In this document: positions 1-5,113 of the stretch, one piece after another
Layout of the letters: each line of letters begins with the position of its first letter
How positions within the stretch are numbered: the stretch's first letter is position 1
Origin: Flavobacterium sp. UBA6195
Lineage (GTDB): Bacteria; Bacteroidota; Bacteroidia; Flavobacteriales; Flavobacteriaceae
Assembly (NCBI RefSeq): GCF_002422095.1
Contig: NZ_DITB01000118.1
Location: forward strand, 1-5,113
Direction: 5' to 3'
Length of the DNA stretch: 5,113 nucleotides
Notes under the pieces: model-generated
The model's database searches: none
Seen by the model: only the letters and a program-made list of their open reading frames with translations
What the model was told of the DNA's origin: nothing
Made by a program: the position numbers and the translations under genes

Positions 1-955
1 AAAACATACCTTGATTTGCAATACTGTCTAAAAATGGAGTAATTTTTTTTTCATTTCCAAATTCGCTCATAAAACTAGCACTCATGCTTTCCATTAAAAC
101 AAAAATAACATTTGGCCTAACATCAGAATTTAAAGAATCTGAAATTTCTCTTTTGATAGAAAAATCATTAGTAACAAACTTTATATTGTCATCGGTTAAA
201 TTATTACGAATGATTTGAAATGCATCTTGATCAGAAATGAATGGGTAAAATGTTTTAAAATCTAATTTATTGTTTCTGAATTCAGCAAAGAAAGAATAAA
301 TACCAGCTTTTGATATTTCATTGTTATATCTGTTTTTAGACCATTCAGCATCAGAATTTTGAATAAATAAGACGAAAAAAAACATCAAACAGATTGAAAT
401 GAAAAAAGGTAAAATTCGTTTTTTGACAGTTATTTTAGCTTCGAAAGTTTCTTTAAAAAAATTATTTTTATAAAAAAAGTAAAAAATAACTGCAACAATT
501 AAAAAAATCGAAGGAAGCAAAATGTACAAAGGATACGATTCATGTATGTTTTGAACTACCTCAAATGTATAAATTAGATAGTCTACCGCAACAAAGTTAA
601 AACGGCATTTAAACTCGTCCCAAAAAGTAATTTCAGCAAAAAAAGTAAAAACAAATATGAGTAAGGACAAAATAAAACTAGAATATATTGCTATTCTGTC
701 TAATTTTTTACCAATAAATTTACTAGGTATAATTAATATGTAGAGCGTACTTATTACATATAAAAACGATAAAACACCTAAATCAAAAAAAACTCCGGTA
801 AAAAGAATACGTAATAAGGATATAAATGAAATATCTATTTCATCGAGTTGCCAGAATAAAAAGATAATTCTTATAAAAAAAGAAAACAACAAATACCATG
901 CTGAAAATCCCAATAATAATTGATAACGTTTAGATGTTGAATCAAATAATTTCAT
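1..955 (-). CDS. LTA synthase family membrane protein (alkaline phosphatase/sulfatase superfamily), partial, C-terminus outside window
   Basis: The frame is open from the ATG at 955-953 to the window edge (318 codons plus one base). The translation starts MKLFDSTSKRYQ and has about five hydrophobic segments, near residues 12-35, 46-75 (probably two helices), 88-110, 145-162 and 181-198. An extracytoplasmic linker follows, then the start of the catalytic domain with PNVIFVLMES at 281-290 and the downstream ITPFLDSIANQG at 305-316. Five N-terminal helices followed by an N-V-I-x-V-x-x-E-S strand is the layout of LtaS/MdoB-type phosphoglycerol transferases. E289 matches the first metal-binding Glu of that family. 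The catalytic Thr and the remaining metal ligands lie beyond the window, so activity cannot be judged. Members use an extracytoplasmic metal-dependent site to move a phospho-headgroup from a phospholipid. Gram-negative Bacteroidota lack classical lipoteichoic acid, so the real acceptor is unknown. The start sits right before the first helix with an A/T-rich leader and no Shine-Dalgarno sequence. The family call is firm; the substrate is not. Confidence 0.9.
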   Translation of the reverse strand, partial: MKLFDSTSKRYQLLLGFSAWYLLFSFFIRIIFLFWQLDEIDISFISLLRILFTGVFFDLGVLSFLYVISTLYILIIPSKFIGKKLDRIAIYSSFILSLLIFVFTFFAEITFWDEFKCRFNFVAVDYLIYTFEVVQNIHESYPLYILLPSIFLIVAVIFYFFYKNNFFKETFEAKITVKKRILPFFISICLMFFFVLFIQNSDAEWSKNRYNNEISKAGIYSFFAEFRNNKLDFKTFYPFISDQDAFQIIRNNLTDDNIKFVTNDFSIKREISDSLNSDVRPNVIFVLMESMSASFMSEFGNEKKITPFLDSIANQGMF

Positions 956-971
956 ATTTATTTTGTTTAAT

Positions 972-979
972 CAAAGGTG
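972..979 (-). promoter_or_regulatory. Weak candidate -7 box for the LTA-synthase-like gene
   Basis: On the minus strand this reads CACCTTTG, one mismatch from the Bacteroidota sigma-A -7 consensus TAnnTTTG. It lies 16 bp upstream of the ATG at 955, which would give a very short leader. No convincing TTG/TTTG -33 element lies at the expected distance. The TTAA-rich cluster begins about 12 bp further upstream, so an activator could make up for the missing -33. This is a suggestion only. Confidence 0.25.
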
Positions 980-990
980 TAATTTATAAA

Positions 991-1038
991 TTTAAGAACA
1001 CTTAAGAATCACTTAATTAAAATTTAAGATTTACTTAA
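991..1038. promoter_or_regulatory. Cluster of phased TTAA half-sites, possible response-regulator binding region
   Basis: The hexamer ACTTAA occurs at 1000-1005, 1011-1016 and 1033-1038, that is, at intervals of 11 and 22 bp. TTAAGA occurs at 992-997, 1002-1007 and 1024-1029. Positions 1001-1017 read CTTAAG-AATCA-CTTAAT, which fits the YTTAAK-N5-YTTAAK direct-repeat form known for the OmpR-family regulator PmrA of enterobacteria. Direct repeats one helical turn apart are typical of OmpR/PhoB-type dimers. The cluster ends about 12 bp upstream of the weak -7 box of the LTA-synthase-like gene, a sensible place for an activator. The region is nearly all A and T, which makes TTAA common by chance. 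No regulator gene is visible here, so the function is inferred. Confidence 0.35.
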
Positions 1039-1041
1039 ATT
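1021..1041 (-). terminator. Candidate weak hairpin terminator after the fabG-VWA operon
   Basis: This is a perfect inverted repeat with 8-bp arms, AATTTAAG and CTTAAATT, around a 5-base loop. On the minus strand it begins inside the stop codon of the VWA gene (TAA at 1042-1040), and the transcript continues into a U-rich stretch (UUUUAAUU, counting the last bases of the arm). Position and U-tract fit an intrinsic terminator. However, each arm has only one G or C, so the stem would be weak. The same bases contain two of the TTAA half-sites, so it could instead be a DNA-level operator dyad. Confidence 0.35.
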
Positions 1042-3067
1042 ACAATAGCCCGTTATATTTTCGGATAAACCATTCAAAACTTAAAGCTGTAATGGCAAGA
1101 ATTAACAACCAAATCCAATCAATTAGAGGTAATTTATTAATGCTCTCTTTTTGGGTAGGGATATACTTTTCATTAGCTATCAAACTCTGAATTAAATTCT
1201 CAATTTGATTTGGATAATACGCTTTTCCATTTGTATTTGTAGCCAATTGCTCCAATCGGTTTTTATCTGGATTTACGAATTGCTTCTCGATTTCAAAATC
1301 TAAGACTTCAAAACTTCCCGTAAAACTCGTATTAGATTGTTTTTCGGTAACTTTAAACGAATAATTTCCAGCTTCTATTCCGTCTAAATTTACTCTGTAG
1401 GAATTTGTAGATTTCAATAAATCATATTTCTTAATCGCTTTTGTTTTAGAATTTGTGACTTGAATTGTCAATTGTGCTTTTTCATCAAATTCGTAGTTTT
1501 TATTGAAATATTCGGCTGTAATTTCAATACTTTCACCTGAATTATAGAAACTCTCGTAAGTAACATTCAAATTCTTTTTTGACGCATTGGAAACTAAAAA
1601 CTGAATGATTTTATCTGTAAACAAATCAAAATCTTCAAAAGACTTCTTATTTAAGTGATTTTCCAAACGCCATTTCCAGATGTTTTCACCCAATAAATAA
1701 GCTTCACGTTTACTTCCATTTTCCGTAAAAGTTAAAATTGGATTCTGAACTGGAACATTTCTAACTCTAGCCGATAGTAAGGTATTTACATTATTTTTTG
1801 CTGTAATTACTCCAAAACTATGTTCTAAAGGTGGAAAATTTTCAAAACCAATATTCGACTGAGCAAACAAATTGAAATTGGATTCAAACGTAGCCAAATA
1901 ATCTTCTTTTGATGTTGACATTTTAAAATTCAAATCGTCCTGAATTTGATTTAAAAAATTAAAATCTGTAGCCGTTCCAGTAATCACAAACGTATTGATT
2001 TGGGCTACCTTATTTTGATCAAATATCGATTTAAAAGCAGCTGTAGGTTGATACAAAATTAAAACATTGAAATCTTGTAACGATTTAATTTCATTTGGTT
2101 TTATAATTGAAACTTTTCGTTGTTGATTAGTTTCAATACTTCTCTTCAAAGCCCCTAAATCCGGATGATTTATAGCTGAAATTAGAGCAATTTCACTTCG
2201 CTGATCGATAATCTCAACAGCAAAATTCTTAGCATTATTAACGGTGTTTTTCTCTTTAATATTAGAAGAAATTACAGCTTTGTATTTAGCAATTCCAACA
2301 TTACTAGCATTTAATAAAACGATAACCGATTGGGCTTTTTTATCTTTTGAAAAAGTAACCATTTGTTTGTGAACCGTTAGATTCCCAGATTGGATTGAAA
2401 AATTAGATGTAATCGTTTCATTTCCATTGTATTGTAAAAATACTTCAACCGGAAATTTGTTCTTTAAAAAAGCATATTTATTTACGTTGATTTGGTTAAT
2501 ATTTAAATCCAACACAGTAGTAGTATCGCCTAAAACTAGTGGAAAAACACTTGTGTTCTCTTGAAAACTAAATACATAATCATTTCCCATAGTTTGATTT
2601 CCATCGGTAAATAAAACTATAGGATAATTGGTATTTCTATACAATTGTTTCACATTCTTAGCAACACCATCAATATGCGATTGATTTCCATTAAAATCTA
2701 GCTTTTCTAAAGATTGAAATTCCTCTGCAAACGAAAATAATTGCACATCATATTTTTCTGTAATAGCTTTATTTTCTGCAATTTTTAGATATAACTCTGA
2801 CGCTTCTTTTGTTGCTTTTAATTCGGATATAGATTTGGAATTATCTACAACTATGGGTAAAGGTGTTTTCTTGATTTCGATTATTTTTCTACTAATAATT
2901 GGATTAATTAGCAATAAAAAGATCGAAAACAAACTTATAAAACGTAAAAAAGCCAAAAACCAATACAATTTTGACTGGTTTTTGACTTTATACAAATATT
3001 GATAAAACGACAATCCAGCAGCAATAATTACTGATAAGATGAGAAGTAAAATTGTGCTTGTTGTCAT
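1040..3067 (-). CDS. Membrane-anchored VWA domain protein, 675 residues, with a possible class I glutamine amidotransferase-like middle region
   Basis: Two N-terminal hydrophobic segments (about 5-25 and 36-57) are followed by a VWA-like domain at about 70-185. It carries the MIDAS core DNSKS at 75-79 (D75, S77, S79), and FTDG at 153-156 supplies the second conserved Asp (D155). The usual MIDAS Thr position seems to hold S130 or a neighbour, so metal binding is probable but not certain. A beta-rich stretch at about 190-290 precedes an alpha/beta segment at about 291-385 (SEIALIS, FNVLILYQPT, NTFVITG). This resembles the degenerate amidotransferase-like domain found in many large membrane VWA proteins, but I see no catalytic Cys-His-Glu triad; the protein appears to lack cysteine. 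A second beta-sandwich-like part (about 500-590) and one C-terminal helix (about 648-667) complete it. The layout recalls Bat (aerotolerance-type) proteins, but it is about twice the length of BatA and no MoxR or Bat neighbours are seen, so no symbol is given. It probably scaffolds an envelope complex. The ATG at 3067 immediately precedes the first helix and lies 15 bp after the fabG stop, which implies cotranscription. Confidence 0.88.
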   Translation of the reverse strand: MTTSTILLLILSVIIAAGLSFYQYLYKVKNQSKLYWFLAFLRFISLFSIFLLLINPIISRKIIEIKKTPLPIVVDNSKSISELKATKEASELYLKIAENKAITEKYDVQLFSFAEEFQSLEKLDFNGNQSHIDGVAKNVKQLYRNTNYPIVLFTDGNQTMGNDYVFSFQENTSVFPLVLGDTTTVLDLNINQINVNKYAFLKNKFPVEVFLQYNGNETITSNFSIQSGNLTVHKQMVTFSKDKKAQSVIVLLNASNVGIAKYKAVISSNIKEKNTVNNAKNFAVEIIDQRSEIALISAINHPDLGALKRSIETNQQRKVSIIKPNEIKSLQDFNVLILYQPTAAFKSIFDQNKVAQINTFVITGTATDFNFLNQIQDDLNFKMSTSKEDYLATFESNFNLFAQSNIGFENFPPLEHSFGVITAKNNVNTLLSARVRNVPVQNPILTFTENGSKREAYLLGENIWKWRLENHLNKKSFEDFDLFTDKIIQFLVSNASKKNLNVTYESFYNSGESIEITAEYFNKNYEFDEKAQLTIQVTNSKTKAIKKYDLLKSTNSYRVNLDGIEAGNYSFKVTEKQSNTSFTGSFEVLDFEIEKQFVNPDKNRLEQLATNTNGKAYYPNQIENLIQSLIANEKYIPTQKESINKLPLIDWIWLLILAITALSFEWFIRKYNGLL

Positions 3068-3082
3068 TTATAGTTTTAACTA

Positions 3083-3829
3083 TTACGTTAACATTCCTCC
3101 GTCAACATTAATAACCTGTCCTGTTACATAAGCGCTCATGTCAGAAGCTAAGAAAACACAAACGTTTGCTACGTCTTCTGGAGTTCCTCCGCGTTTTAAT
3201 GGAATAGCATCTCTCCATCCTTTAACAACATCTTCGTTTAATTTTGCTGTCATTTCTGTTTCGATGAATCCTGGAGCAATTGCATTACAACGAATATTTC
3301 TTGAACCTAATTCTAACGCGATTGATTTTGTAAATCCGTTCATACCTGCTTTTGATGCTGCGTAGTTAGCTTGACCCGCATTTCCTTTTACTCCTACAAC
3401 ACTACTCATGTTTACGATAGAACCTTTACGGTTTTTCAGCATGATTTTTTGTACCGCTTTTGTCATATTGAAAACCGATTTTAAGTTGATTTCAATTACT
3501 TTATCAAAATCTTCTTCCGACATTCTCATTAATAAATTATCTTTAGTGATACCCGCATTATTGATTAAAACATCGATTGTACCAAATTCAGCAATCACGT
3601 CATCAACTAATTTTTGTGCTTCGTTAAAATCAGCAGCGTTTGATTTGTATCCTTTAGCTTTAATTCCTAAAGCATTTAATTCATTTTCTAAAGCCATTGC
3701 CGATTCTACAGACGAACTATAAGTAAATGCAACATTTGCTCCTTGTTCTGCAAAAACTTTAGCTATACCGCTACCAATTCCACGGCTTGCACCAGTAATA
3801 ATGGCAACTTTTCCTTCTAATAATTTCAT
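3083..3829 (-). CDS. fabG: 3-oxoacyl-[acyl-carrier-protein] reductase FabG
   Basis: This is a 248-residue classical short-chain dehydrogenase/reductase of normal FabG length. It catalyses the NADPH-dependent reduction of 3-oxoacyl-ACP to (3R)-hydroxyacyl-ACP in the cytosolic type II fatty acid synthesis cycle. The Rossmann cofactor motif TGASRGIG is at 12-19, and NNAG at 90-93 stabilises the central sheet. The catalytic tetrad is complete: N115 (in IEINLKS), S143 (in NMSS), Y156 and K160 (in YAASK). The PG motif at 186-187 and the C-terminal VTGQVINVDGG at 235-245 are also typical. The numbering is offset by five from the E. coli enzyme (N110, S138, Y151, K155). SDR paralogues can be mislabelled FabG, but MRMSEEDFD and the overall match favour the true enzyme. 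No other fab gene is adjacent; the downstream partner is the VWA membrane protein, 15 bp away. The start is the ATG at 3829, directly before the first beta strand, with an A/T-rich leader and no Shine-Dalgarno sequence. Confidence 0.95.
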   Translation of the reverse strand: MKLLEGKVAIITGASRGIGSGIAKVFAEQGANVAFTYSSSVESAMALENELNALGIKAKGYKSNAADFNEAQKLVDDVIAEFGTIDVLINNAGITKDNLLMRMSEEDFDKVIEINLKSVFNMTKAVQKIMLKNRKGSIVNMSSVVGVKGNAGQANYAASKAGMNGFTKSIALELGSRNIRCNAIAPGFIETEMTAKLNEDVVKGWRDAIPLKRGGTPEDVANVCVFLASDMSAYVTGQVINVDGGMLT

Positions 3830-3966
3830 GGTAAATATTTGTATTAGTTTGTTTCTGTAATAAAGTTCAAATATAGGAATATTTTAAAGTATAAAAAAAG
3901 TCAAAGTTCAATTAAACCTTTTTTATAAATCATTGTCTTACTAAAATAATCTTAAAACAATCAATT
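3830..3966. other. Divergent intergenic region between fabG and the peroxidase gene
   Basis: These 137 bp of very AT-rich DNA separate two divergently transcribed genes and must hold both promoters. The fabG side has a clear -7 box. On the plus strand I find no TAnnTTTG match at a good distance from the peroxidase ATG at 3967, so that promoter is not called; the gene may depend on an activator or an alternative sigma factor. An A7 run at 3893-3899 and a T6 run at 3919-3924 form a loose inverted repeat that could bend the DNA or be chance. Confidence 0.6.
3868..3875 (-). promoter_or_regulatory. Sigma-A -7 box (TAnnTTTG) for the fabG-VWA operon
   Basis: The minus strand reads TATATTTG, an exact match to the Bacteroidota -7 consensus TAnnTTTG. 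It lies 38 bp upstream of the fabG ATG, predicting a leader of roughly 30 nt. The nearest -33-like element is TTTG at 3905-3902 (minus strand). The spacer is 26 bp, longer than the roughly 17-23 bp usually seen, so the -33 assignment is less certain than the -7 box. Confidence 0.6.
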
Positions 3967-5113
3967 ATGAAAAACCATTTTTTTTTAGGTCTTTTTGTCA
4001 TTTTCGTATTGACTTCTTGTAGTAATAATTCTGATGATAATTATGAAGTAATTCCGTCATACCCATTTGTAGAAGCTGAATTTGGTTCTTCAATAGATTT
4101 AAACAATTTAGCAAATTATGCCAATCAAATTGTTCCACCCTATATTACGAAAAATAATTCTCAAGGAAATGTTATAACAGATAAAGGCGCTACTTTAGGA
4201 AGAGTATTGTTTTATGATAAAAATCTATCATCAAATAACACAATTTCTTGTGCTAGCTGTCATAAACAAGAATTTGCTTTTAGTGATACTAATGTTGCGA
4301 GTACAGGAGTTAACGCTTCAACTGGTCGTCATTCAATGCGTTTAATAAATTCAAGATTTGCTACCGAAACTAAGTTCTTTTGGAATGAACGCGCAATTAA
4401 CCTAGAAACTCAAACCACAATGCCAATTAAAGACCATGGAGAAATGGGATTTAGTGGAGAAAATGGTGATTTATCATTTGACGATTTAATTACAAGATTA
4501 AACGGAATTGGTTATTACAGAGAACTATTTAAATTTGTTTATGGTTCAGAAGAAATAACAGAAAATAAAATTCAAAATGCTTTAGCACAATTTATTAGAA
4601 GTATTCAATCATTTGATTCTAAATATGATGCAGGTAGAGCTTTAGCTACAAATGATGGGCAACCTTTTTCAAATTTTACTGCACAGGAAAATCAAGGTAA
4701 AAATTTATTTTTAACACCACCCGTATTTAATCCGAATGGTGTAAGAACTAGTGGCGGATTAGGATGTGCAGGATGTCATAGAGCTCCTGAATTTGATATT
4801 GATCCTAACACTTTAAATAATGGTATTATTGGAACTATTGCTGGAACAGGCATTGATACTGGAAATACAAAAGCTCCAACACTACGCGATTTAGTAAAGA
4901 CAGATGGTACTACTAATGGACCAATGATGCACACAGGTGTAATTACTTCATTACAAGCCGCAATTGGACATTATGGAACTATTAATATTGCGCCTGGAAA
5001 TAATAATTTAGATCCAAGATTAAGACCAGGAGGTTTAGGACAACAATTAAATCTTACTGCAACAGAAGTTAATGCAGTTATTGCTTTCTTAAGAACATTA
5101 TCTGGAACTGATG
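3967..5113 (+). CDS. Di-heme cytochrome c peroxidase (CcpA/MauG family) lipoprotein, partial, C-terminus outside window
   Basis: The frame is open from the ATG at 3967 to the window end (382 codons plus one base). The family's usual C-terminal FLRTLSGT motif is present at 374-381, so only a short tail is probably missing. A lipoprotein signal peptide (1-17) ends in the lipobox LTSC, with C18 as the lipidated residue. Two c-type heme sites are seen: CASCH at 95-99 and CAGCH at 267-271. Other family landmarks are LGRVLFYD (77-84), FFWNERA (137-143, with the conserved Trp at 139), the EMG motif (159-161), APTLRDL (303-309) and MMHTGVITSL (320-329), which holds the conserved His and a candidate Met ligand near the second heme. 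Such enzymes reduce hydrogen peroxide to water with electrons from a small cytochrome or cupredoxin, or oxidise other substrates as MauG does; sequence alone does not decide which. The acidic patch SDDNYE at 22-27 may direct the protein to the outer surface. A run of nine T (3978-3986) lies in codons 4-7. It is transcribed away from fabG and probably not functionally linked to it. Confidence 0.93.
   Translation, partial: MKNHFFLGLFVIFVLTSCSNNSDDNYEVIPSYPFVEAEFGSSIDLNNLANYANQIVPPYITKNNSQGNVITDKGATLGRVLFYDKNLSSNNTISCASCHKQEFAFSDTNVASTGVNASTGRHSMRLINSRFATETKFFWNERAINLETQTTMPIKDHGEMGFSGENGDLSFDDLITRLNGIGYYRELFKFVYGSEEITENKIQNALAQFIRSIQSFDSKYDAGRALATNDGQPFSNFTAQENQGKNLFLTPPVFNPNGVRTSGGLGCAGCHRAPEFDIDPNTLNNGIIGTIAGTGIDTGNTKAPTLRDLVKTDGTTNGPMMHTGVITSLQAAIGHYGTINIAPGNNNLDPRLRPGGLGQQLNLTATEVNAVIAFLRTLSGTD

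Noticed and set aside
981..992. 12-bp perfect palindrome AATTTATAAATT
   Set aside because: It is made only of A and T in a region that is almost all A and T, has no repeat copy elsewhere in the window, and is easily explained by composition.
1040..3067. Assignment of the VWA gene as batA or batB
   Set aside because: Bat proteins are about half this length and are usually encoded next to a MoxR ATPase and other bat genes. Here the protein has extra middle and C-terminal domains and the neighbour is fabG.
3092..3100. GGAGGAATG on the minus strand, looking like a Shine-Dalgarno sequence or a start
   Set aside because: These bases encode the Gly-Gly-Met near the FabG C-terminus. They lie about 25-30 nt before the VWA start, too far to act as its ribosome binding site, and the ATG would yield only three codons.
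3138..3365. 75-codon open frame on the plus strand
   Set aside because: It lies wholly antisense to fabG, resembles no known protein and has no promoter or start context; it is a by-product of fabG codon usage.
3408..3722. 104-codon open frame on the plus strand
   Set aside because: It is also wholly inside fabG on the opposite strand, with no domain or signal of its own; fabG has its full catalytic tetrad and is clearly the real gene.
3891..3926. Loose inverted repeat of an A-run and a T-run between fabG and the peroxidase gene, considered as a terminator or shared operator
   Set aside because: The arms are homopolymeric, no gene ends here (both genes start here), and such A/T runs are frequent in this genome.

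Overview
The window is AT-rich and gene-dense, and looks like the chromosome of a member of the Flavobacteriaceae (Bacteroidota). Four things point there: protein relationships, A/T-rich leaders without a Shine-Dalgarno sequence, a TAnnTTTG-type -7 box before fabG, and a lipoprotein N-terminus with an SDD-type acidic patch after the lipobox cysteine. The genus assignment (Flavobacterium or a close relative) is inference.

Layout. Positions 1-955 (minus strand) hold the N-terminal 318 codons of an LTA-synthase-like, alkaline-phosphatase-superfamily membrane transferase; its 3' end lies outside the window. An 84-bp gap (956-1039) follows. It contains a hairpin that overlaps the stop codon of the next gene and a striking cluster of TTAA half-sites spaced about 11 bp apart. 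Positions 1040-3067 (minus) encode a 675-residue membrane-anchored von Willebrand factor A (VWA) domain protein. Only 15 bp separate it from fabG (3083-3829, minus), the 3-oxoacyl-ACP reductase of fatty acid synthesis, so fabG and the VWA gene almost certainly form one transcript starting near 3860. After a 137-bp divergent intergenic region, positions 3967-5113 (plus) encode a lipoprotein di-heme cytochrome c peroxidase of the CcpA/MauG type, cut by the right edge about 382 codons in.

Functionally this is mostly housekeeping and envelope biology: fatty acid synthesis, a putative polar-headgroup transferase, a membrane VWA scaffold and a di-heme peroxidase. I see no RNA gene, mobile element, CRISPR array, prophage or defence system. 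The points most worth a second look are the phased TTAA repeats upstream of the transferase gene, the likely surface-export signal on the peroxidase, and the fabG-VWA operon pairing. Nothing here is clearly a new biological system.
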